DNA of 55,483 nt from Solilutibacter pythonis (GTDB taxonomy: Bacteria; Pseudomonadota; Gammaproteobacteria; Xanthomonadales; Xanthomonadaceae), in assembly GCF_003697345.1 (NCBI RefSeq), contig NZ_RFLY01000020.1, positions 1-55,483 of the forward strand, in the 5' to 3' direction. A model generated the notes under the pieces. The model did not search any database and was not told the origin of the DNA. It worked only from the letters and a program-made list of their open reading frames with translations. Below, one piece after another: positions 43,092 through 52,489 of the stretch; positions within the stretch are counted from its first letter, which is position 1; each line of letters begins with the position of its first letter. The position numbers and the translations under genes are program-made.

Positions 43092-43874
43092 CTAGGCCAA
43101 CGCCGCCTGGATCAGCCGCTTCAACAACGGCCGCAGGCACTCGGCTTTTGCCTCGTTCCACTCGAAGCTGTCCTCGTCCATATAGCAGCGCTGGCTGATT
43201 TCCAGTTGCACGGCTTCGATGCCGCCATCCGGGCGGCCATAATGGCGGGTGATGTGGCCGCCCTTGAAACGGCCATTGGAAATGAAGCCGTAATCGCCCT
43301 GCCCGGCTAGCACGGTTTCGATCCGTGCCTGCGTTTCGGGCAGGCAACTGTTGCCCGAGGCGGTACCGAGGTTGAGGTCGGGCAACCGGCCCTCGAACAG
43401 AAATGGCAATTCGCCCCTGATCGAATGCGCCTCCCACAGCAATACCCGGCCATGCTCGGCATGCAGGCGTTCCAGCTCCCCGCGCAGGGCGTGGTGATAG
43501 GGCCGCCAGAAAGTTTCGACACGCGCCCGCACCTCATCCTCGTCAGGCTCGCGGCCAGGCAGATAGACCGGCTCGCCGGAAAAGCGCAGCAATGGGCAAA
43601 GGCCGGTGGTGTTCTGGCCGGGATAGAGCGAAACGTCGTCCTCGCCACGGTTCAGATCGATGACGTAACGCGAATGCTTCGGCACGATTATCGACGCACC
43701 CATTTCGCGGGCGAAGCGGTAAAGCCGTGCGATATGCCAATCGGTATCCGGCACGCGCCGCGCCGCGGGCGTGAGCCGCGCGGCGATCCCGGCGGGGACG
43801 CGGCTGCCATCGTGCGGCGCGCTGATAAGAAGCGGCAACGTGCCGCGATGCAGAGTGTGGGTCGGCGTGTCCAT
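43092..43874 (-). CDS. N-formylglutamate amidohydrolase-like protein
   Basis: The 260-residue protein matches the N-formylglutamate deformylase (HutG-type) family: LLISAPHDGSRVPAGIAARL, VPDTDWHIARLYRFA, DLNRGEDD, and HSIRGELPFLFEGRLPDLNLGT. This type hydrolyses N-formylglutamate at the end of one histidine-degradation route. No other hut genes are nearby, so its real substrate could differ. ATG 43874 (MDTPTHTLHRG) is used; in-frame ATGs at 43883 and 43901 are possible. It is convergent with the PAP2 gene and divergent from lemA. Confidence 0.82.
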   Translation of the reverse strand: MDTPTHTLHRGTLPLLISAPHDGSRVPAGIAARLTPAARRVPDTDWHIARLYRFAREMGASIIVPKHSRYVIDLNRGEDDVSLYPGQNTTGLCPLLRFSGEPVYLPGREPDEDEVRARVETFWRPYHHALRGELERLHAEHGRVLLWEAHSIRGELPFLFEGRLPDLNLGTASGNSCLPETQARIETVLAGQGDYGFISNGRFKGGHITRHYGRPDGGIEAVQLEISQRCYMDEDSFEWNEAKAECLRPLLKRLIQAALA

Positions 43875-43969
43875 ACGGGCCATTCTAGTGTGCGGCTTCA
43901 TCTCGCCGCCGCCCGCATTCGCTATGCTTCGCGCACTGGACGCGCATTCCGCGCGTGGGGAGATTCCGC

Positions 43970-44569
43970 ATGATCGTGTTCGCCATCGTGCTGCTGATAT
44001 TGATCGTCGGCGGCTTTCTGTGGGCGATGGGCGTCTATAACGGCCTCGTCGCCGCCCGCAATGCTTTCCGCAACGCCTTCGCTCAGATCGACGTGCAATT
44101 GCAGCGCCGCTTCGACCTGATCCCCAACCTGGTGGAAACCGCCAAAGCCTACATGGGCCACGAACGCGAGACGCTGGAGGCCGTGGTGGCCGCGCGCGCC
44201 GCCGCGCAATCGGGGCTGGCCGCGGCCAAGGCCAATCCGGGCGACCCGCAGGCCATGGCGCAACTGGCCGCCGCGCAGAACCAGTTGAACACCGGCCTGG
44301 GCCGTCTGCTGGCGGTGGCCGAGGCCTACCCCGACCTCAAAGCCAACCAGAACATGATGCAGCTCACCGAGGAGCTGACCAGCACCGAGAACAAGATCGC
44401 GTTCGCCCGGCAGGCGTACAACGACGCGGTGATGGCCTACAACAACCGCCGCGAGATGTTTCCGGCCGGCCTGATCGCCGGCAGCCTCGGCTTCACCCCG
44501 GCAACGCTGCTGGAAATCGCCGAGGAAAAACGCGAGCAGGTGCGCGAAGCGCCGAAGGTGCAATTCTGA
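43970..44569 (+). CDS. lemA: LemA family protein
   Basis: The 199-residue protein has an N-terminal membrane helix (residues 2-20) and the helical LemA domain: YNGLVAARNAFRNAFAQIDVQLQRRFDLIPNLV, the family signature. ATG 43970 has GGGGAG eight bases upstream and replaces an earlier in-frame codon at 43955. LemA genes usually stand beside an M48 protease, as here (28-base gap), but the biochemical role is unknown. A TATGCT at 43923-43928 is a possible -10 box. Confidence 0.93.
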   Translation: MIVFAIVLLILIVGGFLWAMGVYNGLVAARNAFRNAFAQIDVQLQRRFDLIPNLVETAKAYMGHERETLEAVVAARAAAQSGLAAAKANPGDPQAMAQLAAAQNQLNTGLGRLLAVAEAYPDLKANQNMMQLTEELTSTENKIAFARQAYNDAVMAYNNRREMFPAGLIAGSLGFTPATLLEIAEEKREQVREAPKVQF

Positions 44570-44597
44570 GGCGGTCGTCCGGCGGCGGTTCGCAACG

Positions 44598-46478
44598 ATG
44601 AACTTTTTCGAGCGTCAGGCCGAGGCGAAGCGTCGCTCCACGCGTCTGCTGGCGCTGTTCGCGCTGGCGGTGATCTGCATCGTGGCGGCGGTGGATGTCG
44701 CCATCGCCATCGCCTTCAGTTCCGATCCGGCGTTGATCGCCGCCGCCAGCCTCGTCACGTTGACGGTGATCGCCGCCGGTTCGATGTTCCGCATCGCCTC
44801 GCTGTCCGATGGCGGCGAAGCCATCGCCCGGCAGTTGGGCGGCGTGGAAGTGCCCGCCAACACCACCGATTTCCACCTACGCCGCTTGCGCAACGTGGTG
44901 GAGGAAATCGCGATTGCCTCCGGAGTGCCGGTGCCCCGGCTGTTCGTACTGGAGCAGGAGGACGCAATCAACGCCTTCGCCGCCGGCTATTCGCCCAGCG
45001 ACGCCGCCGTGGCCGTCACCCGCGGCGCGCTCGCCCGGCTGAGCCGCGACGAATTGCAGGGGGTGATCGCGCATGAGTTCAGCCACATCCTCAACGGCGA
45101 CATGCGGCTCAACATCCGTCTGATCGGCGTGCTGTTCGGCATCCTGATGATCGGCCTGGCCGGCCGCAAGATCCTGGAGGGTGGCCGCGTGCGCGGCAAG
45201 GGTGCGGGCGCGGTACTGGTCGCCGCGCTTGGGCTGATGCTGATCGGCTACGCCGGGCTGTTCTTCGGGCGGATGATCAAGGCCGGGGTGAGCCGTTCGC
45301 GCGAGATGCTGGCCGATGCCTCGGCGGTGCAATTCACCCGCCAGTCTTCGGGCCTGGCCGGGGCGCTGAAGAAAATCGCCGGCGTCGGCGAAGGCGCCCG
45401 GCTCAGCCACCGCGACGACGCCGAGGAGGTCAGCCACATGCTGTTTGGCGATGGCGTCGGCTTCAGCGGCCTGTTCGCCACCCATCCGCCGCTCCTGGAA
45501 CGCATCCGCGCGTTGGAACCCGGTTTCGATGCGCGCCAACTGGACGAGCTGCGCGCGAAATGGCTGTCCGCGCCACCGGATGGCCTGGCCGAGGATCGCC
45601 TGCTCGGTCTGGCCGGTGACGGCCCACCACCACTGCCCTCGCCGGCGCGCGAGCTCGCCGTCGATCCGACACAGGTGGTGGAGCAAGTCGCGCAACCAGC
45701 CAGCGACGACTATCTCGCCGCCGAACGCATCGCCACCACGTTGCCCGACGCACTACGACAACTGGCCGGCGAACAGGCGGGCGCGATGCCCTTGCTGCTC
45801 GGCCTACTGCTTTCGGACGATGCCGGCATCGCCGAGGCGCAACGCCGGGAGATCGCCGCCCGCCTTGACGATGCCGTGGCCGAATCCGCCACTGCGCTCG
45901 CGCGTGGCCGACTGGCAACGCTACACCCGATGCTGCGCCTGCCGCTGGCGGCCCTGGCCTTCCCCGCCCTGCGTCGACGGCCGCGGCCGGCGCTCGATGC
46001 CTTCATCGAAACCTGCCAGGCGGTCTCGCACGTCGATGGCCAAGTGTCCCTGTTCGAATACTGCCTGGCGCGGATGCTGCAAGTGCAAGTGGGTGATGCC
46101 CTGTCACCGGCGCGACACGCAGGCTTCGGTCTGCGTAAGCTGTCCACGGTCAAGACCGAGGCGTCCACCCTGCTTACCGTGCTGGCCCAGCTCGGCCACG
46201 GCGATGCCGAGCACGCACGCCGCGCCTACAACGCCGGCATCGCCCTGCTGTACCCCCATCAGGCGCTGCCGTGGCAAGCGCGACGCGGAGGCGTGCAGGC
46301 ACTCGATATGGTGTGGACGCCGCTCGACAGCCTGGACCCGCTGGCCAAGCAAGCCTTGCTGGAGGCGATCACCGCCACCATCAGCCACGACGGCCGGGTG
46401 ACGGTGGCCGAGTCGGAACTGCTGCGCACGGTCTGCGCGATCCTGCACTGCCCGCTACCGCCGATCCTGCACGCCTGA
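44598..46478 (+). CDS. Membrane M48 (HtpX-type) metallopeptidase with long C-terminal extension
   Basis: The 626-residue protein has two N-terminal membrane helices (about 17-40 and 45-62), an M48 domain with HEFSH at 159-163 and Glu236 in SREMLADASAVQF as third zinc ligand, and two further helices between (about 173-190 and 205-227). E. coli HtpX ends near 290; here about 270 extra residues follow. The last part (about 460-620) is helical with ETCQAVSHVDGQVSLFEYCLARML and HDGRVTVAESELLRTVC, resembling TerB-like domains. It probably degrades membrane proteins under stress, working with LemA just upstream. Confidence 0.88.
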   Translation: MNFFERQAEAKRRSTRLLALFALAVICIVAAVDVAIAIAFSSDPALIAAASLVTLTVIAAGSMFRIASLSDGGEAIARQLGGVEVPANTTDFHLRRLRNVVEEIAIASGVPVPRLFVLEQEDAINAFAAGYSPSDAAVAVTRGALARLSRDELQGVIAHEFSHILNGDMRLNIRLIGVLFGILMIGLAGRKILEGGRVRGKGAGAVLVAALGLMLIGYAGLFFGRMIKAGVSRSREMLADASAVQFTRQSSGLAGALKKIAGVGEGARLSHRDDAEEVSHMLFGDGVGFSGLFATHPPLLERIRALEPGFDARQLDELRAKWLSAPPDGLAEDRLLGLAGDGPPPLPSPARELAVDPTQVVEQVAQPASDDYLAAERIATTLPDALRQLAGEQAGAMPLLLGLLLSDDAGIAEAQRREIAARLDDAVAESATALARGRLATLHPMLRLPLAALAFPALRRRPRPALDAFIETCQAVSHVDGQVSLFEYCLARMLQVQVGDALSPARHAGFGLRKLSTVKTEASTLLTVLAQLGHGDAEHARRAYNAGIALLYPHQALPWQARRGGVQALDMVWTPLDSLDPLAKQALLEAITATISHDGRVTVAESELLRTVCAILHCPLPPILHA

Positions 46479-46483
46479 GCCGG

Positions 46484-46678
46484 CTAGCGCGCCTTGCAGG
46501 TATCGATGCCGAACAAGTGATAGAGCGGGCAGAAATGGATGATCGCGGTGAGTATCGGTACGATCCCGATCAGTCCGAAATACTTCTGCGGCGCTGGCAG
46601 GACAAACAACAGGCTCAACACCACCAGACCGATAACGATGCGGATGATGCGATCGACGGAACCGACGTTGGCTTGCAT
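46484..46678 (-). CDS. DUF2892 small membrane protein
   Basis: The 64-residue protein reads MQANVGSVDRIIRIVIGLVV then LPAPQKYFGLIGIVPILTAI and CPLYHLFGIDTC. Two membrane helices and the N-terminal NVGxxDRxxR motif are the DUF2892 pattern, often fused to rhodanese (YgaP) or standing alone. Two cysteines lie near the C terminus. The function is unknown. It is convergent with the M48 gene. Confidence 0.85.
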   Translation of the reverse strand: MQANVGSVDRIIRIVIGLVVLSLLFVLPAPQKYFGLIGIVPILTAIIHFCPLYHLFGIDTCKAR

Positions 46679-46791
46679 GGCGGGAATTCCATTGGAAGAC
46701 ACCGCAAGTATCGCGCACCACGCCCCCTTCACCCAGTGGGGACGCGCGCGACCACGTCGCCGGGTCGCCGCCGCGCGGTCTTTTTCGGCAA

Positions 46792-48150
46792 TCAGATCAA
46801 CACCACTTCCTCGGCGCTGGTCGGGTGGATCGCCAGCGTATCGCGCAAGTCGGACAGCTTCATGCCCATCCGCATCGCCACCGCGAAGCCTTGCAGGATT
46901 TCGTCGCAACCTTCGCCGATCAGGTGCAAGCCGACCACCCTGTCCTCCGGCCCGGCGCAAATCAGCTTGAACAGGCTCTGCGTCGGGCAGTCGGCCAGTG
47001 CGCTGAGCATCGGGCGGAAATCGGCGCGCAGGATACGCAGGTCTCCGCCATGGCGTTCGCGCGCTTCGGCCTCGCTCAGGCCAAGCTTGGCGATTGGCGG
47101 GTGCGAGAACACCACCGTCGGCACTTCGTCGAAACATGCGCGCGCCTCCGGCTGGCTGCCGAACAGGCGATCCATCAGCCGGCGCGAGGCGGCGATGGCG
47201 TAGGGCGTCAGCGCCGGCTGCGCAGTGACGTCGCCGGTCGCGTAGACACCGGGAACGCAGGTGTTCTGGAAGGCGTCGATTTCGATCTGACCACGCGCGT
47301 TGCAGCGCACGCTCGCCGCCTCCAGGCCGATGCCACGGCTGTTCGGCCCGCGCCCGGTGGCAAACAGCACCCGATCGAAGCCGCCGTGCGCGCCCTCGCC
47401 GACCACCAGCGCGGTGCGGCCATCCGCCTCGCGCCGCAACGCCGATACCTCGGTATCGAAGTGCCAGCGCACGCCCGCCTGGGCCATGTCCTCGGCCAGC
47501 CGCGCGGCCACCTCGGCATCGAAACTGGTCAACAAGGACGATTGCCGCACGAACACCTCGACCTGGCTGCCCAGCGCCTGCAACACGCCCGCCAGTTCCA
47601 CCGCGATGTAACCACCGCCGATCAGCGCCACCCGCGCGGGCGCCTCGGTCAGGGCGAAGAAATCATCGGAGACGCCGCCCAGCTCGGCCCCGGGAATCTC
47701 CGGCTTCAACGGATGCCCGCCGGTGGCGACCAACAGATGACGGGCGCGCCAGCGCAGGTCGCCGCAGCGCACCTCGCCAGGCATACCGGTCAGTTCGCCC
47801 CGATACGGCAGAAGCGCCACGCCCTCCCGCGCCAACCGGGCACGGTAGGCGGCATGGATGTTCTCGATGTAGCGAGCGCGATGCAGGATCAATTCGCGCC
47901 AATCCAGCGGCGCGGAGGCCGGCAGATCGAAGCCGAGCTGCCGCGCCTGCCCGATCTTGTGGGCGACGTCCGCCGCCAACCACATCGCTTTCTTCGGCAC
48001 GCACCCCAGATTGACGCAGGTGCCTCCCAGCGGGCCCGGCTCCAGCAAGGCCACCCTGGCCCCGTGCCCGGCGGCGCGAAAGGCACCGGCCAGCCCCCCG
48101 CTGCCACCGCCGATCACGATGAGATCGAACTCGTTTCCAACATCACTCAT
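46792..48150 (-). CDS. gor: Glutathione-disulfide reductase
   Basis: The 452-residue FAD enzyme reduces glutathione disulfide with NADPH. FAD site VIGGGSGGLAGAFRAA, redox pair Cys45/Cys50 in GGTCVNLGCVPKK, NADPH site IGGGYIAVELAGVLQALG, and the C-terminal HPTSAEE (His442, Glu447) are all present. Length equals E. coli Gor (450). Its ATG overlaps the stop of the upstream oxidoreductase gene (ATGA), so the two are coupled. Confidence 0.94.
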   Translation of the reverse strand: MSDVGNEFDLIVIGGGSGGLAGAFRAAGHGARVALLEPGPLGGTCVNLGCVPKKAMWLAADVAHKIGQARQLGFDLPASAPLDWRELILHRARYIENIHAAYRARLAREGVALLPYRGELTGMPGEVRCGDLRWRARHLLVATGGHPLKPEIPGAELGGVSDDFFALTEAPARVALIGGGYIAVELAGVLQALGSQVEVFVRQSSLLTSFDAEVAARLAEDMAQAGVRWHFDTEVSALRREADGRTALVVGEGAHGGFDRVLFATGRGPNSRGIGLEAASVRCNARGQIEIDAFQNTCVPGVYATGDVTAQPALTPYAIAASRRLMDRLFGSQPEARACFDEVPTVVFSHPPIAKLGLSEAEARERHGGDLRILRADFRPMLSALADCPTQSLFKLICAGPEDRVVGLHLIGEGCDEILQGFAVAMRMGMKLSDLRDTLAIHPTSAEEVVLI

Positions 48151-49403
48151 ACGAAGCGCTCCGGTGAAAAAGGGGTGGGATCGATGGCCGGCTCGGCGCC
48201 CGTCAACAGGTCGGCCAGCAACTGGCCGCTGCCGGCGCTCATGCCCATGCCCATCATGCCGTGGCCGGTCACCAGCCAACTGGAACGGCGGCCGGGGATG
48301 CGACCGATCAATGGCACATCGTCCAGCGACATCGGCCGCCAGCCGAACCAGCGCTCGCGCGCCACCGGGCCGAGCGGTTGCCGCAAGTATTCGGCGGCGC
48401 CACGTTCCAGCGCGGCGAGGCGGCGCGGATTGAGGCTGTCGTCGTAGCCGGAGAACTCCATCGTGCTGCCCAGCCGGTAGCCACTGCCCCAGGCGGTGAC
48501 GCAAACCAGACGTTCGCGCAGCACCAGCGGCCGCTTCGGCGCCAGCGCCGGCGCATCGTAAGTGATCGAGTAACCCTTCCCGGGCTGGATGATCCCACGC
48601 AGCCAGCGCGCACCGACGATACCGGCCAGCAGCGGCGACCATGCGCCGGCCGCGAGGACGAGCTGGCCCGCCCGGCGCTCACCCCGCGAGGTCGCCAGCA
48701 CCACGCCGGCCTGCTCCTCGCGCATGGCTTGCAAGGCGCAATGCTCGATGATGTCGACACCGCAACCACGCGCGGCGCGCGCCAGCTCTCGCACATACGC
48801 ATCGGGGCGGAACATGGCATCGCCGGCGAAACGGATCGCCCCGGCCACGCCCGGCTTCATCGCCGGCTCCTCGCGCTCGTAGGCCGCGCCATCGATGAGT
48901 TGCACCTCGACGCCCAGCTCGCGCAGCAACTGAAATTCACGCTCTTCGTGACGCAACGCGCGCTCATCGCGGAACACGTAATCCTCGCCGCTTTCGACGA
49001 ATTCGCAAGCCAGTCCGTGCGCCTCGATCCACGTCTGGACGCGATGGCGGGAATCGACCAGCAACGCGTGCTTCGCGCGCGCGCTGCGACGCCAATCGAC
49101 TTCGTTGCAACGCAGGGAAAAACGCAGCAGCCAGCGCCAGAGGTGCGCGTCGAACCGCGGATGCACGTACAACGGCGCGTCCGGGGTCAGCATCCAGCCC
49201 AGCGCCCTCATCACCGTGCCCGGCGCGGCCAGCGGCGGCGCGTGGCTGGGTGTCAGCGTCCCGCAGTTGCCGTGCGAAGCCCCGCCCCCGACGCGCCCGG
49301 CATCGATCACCGTCACACTGCGCCCGGCCCTGGCCAGGGCCAACGCCGAAGAGAGGCCGATGGCCCCGGCACCGACGACGACGACATCCGTTTGCTCACT
49401 CAT
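48147..49403 (-). CDS. FAD-dependent D-amino acid dehydrogenase-like oxidoreductase
   Basis: The 418-residue protein is a DAO-fold flavoenzyme: VVVVGAGAIGLSSALALARAG with the GxGxxG at 11-16, DAGRVGGGASHGNCGTL, and the C-terminal FAD closure LVTGHGMMGMGMSAGSG. This is the DadA type (D-amino acid to 2-oxo acid), but glycine or other amine oxidases share the layout, so the substrate is uncertain. It begins at ATG 49403 and is followed by gor with a four-base overlap. Confidence 0.85.
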   Translation of the reverse strand: MSEQTDVVVVGAGAIGLSSALALARAGRSVTVIDAGRVGGGASHGNCGTLTPSHAPPLAAPGTVMRALGWMLTPDAPLYVHPRFDAHLWRWLLRFSLRCNEVDWRRSARAKHALLVDSRHRVQTWIEAHGLACEFVESGEDYVFRDERALRHEEREFQLLRELGVEVQLIDGAAYEREEPAMKPGVAGAIRFAGDAMFRPDAYVRELARAARGCGVDIIEHCALQAMREEQAGVVLATSRGERRAGQLVLAAGAWSPLLAGIVGARWLRGIIQPGKGYSITYDAPALAPKRPLVLRERLVCVTAWGSGYRLGSTMEFSGYDDSLNPRRLAALERGAAEYLRQPLGPVARERWFGWRPMSLDDVPLIGRIPGRRSSWLVTGHGMMGMGMSAGSGQLLADLLTGAEPAIDPTPFSPERFV

Positions 49404-49609
49404 GGCGACAGTTTAGAACCTGCGCCCAGGACGGCAACGACCAAGGCAACGCATGGGCCGCCCCTTCGCCCCGGAACGGCGTGCCGCGCATCCAATGCGG
49501 CCCCCGACCCCACGTCCGGCAATATTGGCTACGGCAAAATCAACAAACGACGCAAACCACGCCCCCCGACGGTACGCGCGCACCGCCAAGGGGTTTGGCT
49601 CAGGCCAAT

Positions 49610-50131
49610 TTAGAACTGGTAATCCACGCTCACGCCATAGGTCCGTGGCGCGCCTGGCGTATTGAAGCCATCCACACCGCCGTGAGCGGATGCGTAATAA
49701 CGCTTGTCGAACAGGTTTTCAACGCGGAAGCGTACCTTCCACGGGCCGTTGGCGTAGCGCACGTGCGCATCGAAGCGGGTGTAGGCCGGCAATACCGATG
49801 CGTTGGTCGGAGCGGCATATCGCAGGCCGACGTGCTGAGCCAGACCGCCCACGCGCCAACCACCACCGAGATCGTACTCGGCGAACAAGGACGCACTGTC
49901 GCGCGGCGTCAGTGCCGGCACCTTGCCCTGCAACGGGATGCGCTGGCTACCGTACGCCACCACGTTGTTCGAACGGGTAATTTCCGCATTCAAATATGCG
50001 TAGCCCGCATACGGATCAAGCCGCCGCTCCAGCAACGAGGCCGCCAATCCCAGTTCGACACCGCGCGTGCGCTGCGTGCCGACGTTGATCTGCCGGCGCG
50101 GATCGGTGGGGTCGGTGGTCCTTCCCTCATG
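49610..50131 (-). pseudogene. 5'-truncated TonB-dependent receptor (barrel C-terminal fragment)
   Basis: The open frame ends properly with a barrel terminus (VRFRVENLFDKRYYAS, then GVSVDYQF with terminal Phe). Going upstream it contains DPRRQINVGTQRTRGVELGL and AYLNAEITRSNN, standard strands of siderophore-type TonB receptors. It meets an in-frame TAA just upstream of about 50131 with no start codon or plug domain. About 170 codons of a 700-residue family remain, so this is a remnant. The likely break lies at 50120-50220, next to the M28 peptidase gene. Confidence 0.85.
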
Positions 50132-50221
50132 GCTTTAGCAAGTGACAACCATTCGTACTTGAGGGTCAGGCTCGACCGGTACCTTTTGCCGAGCGGCATC
50201 GGAATCCTGGGAAGCGTCGGA

Positions 50222-52480
50222 CTAGTGCCAGAGATCGCTCGTTGCGATGGAATTTCCGTTCAGCATGAAGGGTTTTGGGATCAGGTCTTCCGGGCGAGCG
50301 GGAGCTGAAGCGGGCAACGCGTAGGAGACATCCGACAGGCGCAGGCGCACGGGCTTGGTGCCTTCTATCTCCAGAGTGACGGACAAGCCGTCCTCGCGGG
50401 TGGCATAGGCATCCAGCGTCCAATCGTCCTTGCGCGAGTCGGTAAGGGGGTAGCCTCCGAGCGACGAGCTCAGCACCGCGGCACCTTCGACGGCGAGCAT
50501 CAGTCGCGGAGCTCGTCGACGCGACGCGATCCGCAATTGGATCGATCGACGGTTGGCAGCCAACCGCTCGTTGATGACCTTGATGGTGGGAGGCGGCAAT
50601 TGCGCGGGGGCTGAAGCCGTCCAGAACATTGCGGAATCGGGTCCGAAAATTTCCGGCACGGCGCGCCACTGGCGCTGGATACCCATGAACTGGCGTGTCC
50701 AGTGGTCAAGTTCGGGGTCCATGGAGAGCCAGTAAGCTTTATCGCGATATTGGCCGTAGATAAGGCTGTTCTGGATCGGATTCGAGGGGCTGTGGGTGGA
50801 ACTCAGCGAACCACCCGTCAACGAGAGGATGATCAATACGACGGTAGTCCGGTGCCCTACCTTGCGCGCCGCGATGGTCGGTACCAGTGGGGTAAGCAGG
50901 CCCAGGAGCAGCACGAAGGAAACCACCGCCGAGAATGACCGCGCAGGCGTCAGAGCCACGAAGAGCAACCACGTCAGCGGTATCCACAATACGACGCCTG
51001 GAATCGCGGCCAAGGCCATCGACAGGTGTGTATCCAACTCGCCACCGCGCGTCATTCTCAGCAGCAATACGAGCAGCATCGAGACGAGCGGCCACACCAG
51101 CGTATAGCTGGCGCCCGGTAGCCATATCGCACTCGCGACCATCAGGACTACCCAGACCGCCAGTACGCCGAACAGAAACTCCAAGCGGGTTATCCAGCGC
51201 GAGAGCGACTGCACGGCACCCACGAGGACAGCCGTGGCAATGATCAGGAAAGTCAGCAGATACCAATGGCTATTGTAGGTGTCGCCTTGCAGCAGCGTCG
51301 CATGTCCAGGATGAAGTTGCAGTACGCTCCACCATCCGAGTTGCGCCATAGCAGCGCCTGCGACCAGTACACCCACGAAGGCCAACGCAGCCCATGTAGC
51401 TCTGGAAATACGCACGGCACCCCGCCGAACCACGAGGACAAAGACCACAACGAACAGAAGCGCGGTCAACGCGCACAGTACCGGGTTCCAAGATAAGGCG
51501 TACGACACCATGCCGATTACCGGGACATCGAAGAAGGTTCGATCGTCTCCCTGTAGACCATCGAGATCGGCGTTGCCGAAGTGCTGTGTCAACCCAAGCA
51601 TGGTCTCGCCCAGGTGTTGCAGACTGTTCTCGTCCAGCAGGTCGAAGCGGTCCAAGGTTGTGTGATAACTCGTGTGCCCCTCAGCCACAGCGATATTCAG
51701 CCCCGGTACCCCTGCCTGCTTGAAGAGAGTGAAGTCGGTGTCGTTCGGCATGAGCCGATAGAGCTCATATAGCAACGAACTGCCTTTCGGATCGGGTACG
51801 GCGGTGGCGTAAGCACTGACGACGCGATCATTGCCATCCCCCGTCTCGAACAGCATGGCGGGCCCACGATTGCCGCGAAACTCGAAGTTCAGGGCCACGC
51901 CAACTTCGCGTGCCCAGGCGTGTTTGGCCACGAAAGCGTACGCCCCCAGCAAACCCACTTCCTCGCCATCGGTCAGCACCACGACAATATCGTTCTTCAA
52001 TGTGCTGTGGCCCTTGATGATCCGCAACACTTCCAGCACGGCGGCAACCGAGGCGCCATTGTCTGCGGCGCCGGGACCTGTAGTCACCGAGTCGTAATGC
52101 GCCATGAGCAGCACGGCCTTGCCAGGAACCCGGCCCGGCAAACGCACGACTACGTTATGCACGATGCCTGCCGTGGCCCCCCAGGGATCGGGTCGGACGA
52201 CGAACTCGCTCTGCACATGCGGTTGTAGCCCCAGCGTCCGAAGCATCTCCACGAGATAACCACGCACGCGCGCGTTCTCGACACTGCCGATGGGATGTGG
52301 CGCTCGTGCAATCTCTGGCAAATACGTTTTGGCCCGCACTGCCGAGAACGTACTTGGGCCATCATCGCGTGGCGCGGGTGGGCGCAGGCTCGCCAGTGAC
52401 GCGATGGCGCTCAGCACGACCAGAAGGAAGGCGAGAACACGCGGCAGAAAAGGCTTCGCTGCGGACAAAGCAATGGACAA
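50222..52480 (-). CDS. Membrane-anchored M28 family aminopeptidase
   Basis: The 752-residue protein has an N-terminal helix (about 12-31), an M28 zinc peptidase domain and about eight membrane helices between residues 330 and 560, then a soluble C-terminal domain. Zinc ligands: His128 and Asp130 in LLMAHYDSV, bridging Asp140 in GAADNGAS, Glu173/Glu174 in LTDGEEVGLLGA, later NDTDFTLF and HTTLDRFDLLDE. It starts nine bases after the ABC exporter in the NRPS operon. Inferred roles are processing of an exported peptide precursor or self-protection by cleavage; simple nutritional peptidolysis cannot be excluded. Confidence 0.88.
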   Translation of the reverse strand: MSIALSAAKPFLPRVLAFLLVVLSAIASLASLRPPAPRDDGPSTFSAVRAKTYLPEIARAPHPIGSVENARVRGYLVEMLRTLGLQPHVQSEFVVRPDPWGATAGIVHNVVVRLPGRVPGKAVLLMAHYDSVTTGPGAADNGASVAAVLEVLRIIKGHSTLKNDIVVVLTDGEEVGLLGAYAFVAKHAWAREVGVALNFEFRGNRGPAMLFETGDGNDRVVSAYATAVPDPKGSSLLYELYRLMPNDTDFTLFKQAGVPGLNIAVAEGHTSYHTTLDRFDLLDENSLQHLGETMLGLTQHFGNADLDGLQGDDRTFFDVPVIGMVSYALSWNPVLCALTALLFVVVFVLVVRRGAVRISRATWAALAFVGVLVAGAAMAQLGWWSVLQLHPGHATLLQGDTYNSHWYLLTFLIIATAVLVGAVQSLSRWITRLEFLFGVLAVWVVLMVASAIWLPGASYTLVWPLVSMLLVLLLRMTRGGELDTHLSMALAAIPGVVLWIPLTWLLFVALTPARSFSAVVSFVLLLGLLTPLVPTIAARKVGHRTTVVLIILSLTGGSLSSTHSPSNPIQNSLIYGQYRDKAYWLSMDPELDHWTRQFMGIQRQWRAVPEIFGPDSAMFWTASAPAQLPPPTIKVINERLAANRRSIQLRIASRRRAPRLMLAVEGAAVLSSSLGGYPLTDSRKDDWTLDAYATREDGLSVTLEIEGTKPVRLRLSDVSYALPASAPARPEDLIPKPFMLNGNSIATSDLWH

Positions 52481-52489
52481 GGCGGGAAC

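Noticed and set aside
50132-50221. Insertion sequence end between the TonB fragment and the M28 gene
   Set aside because: The stretch looks foreign to both neighbours, but I could not identify terminal inverted repeats or a transposase, so no element is called.
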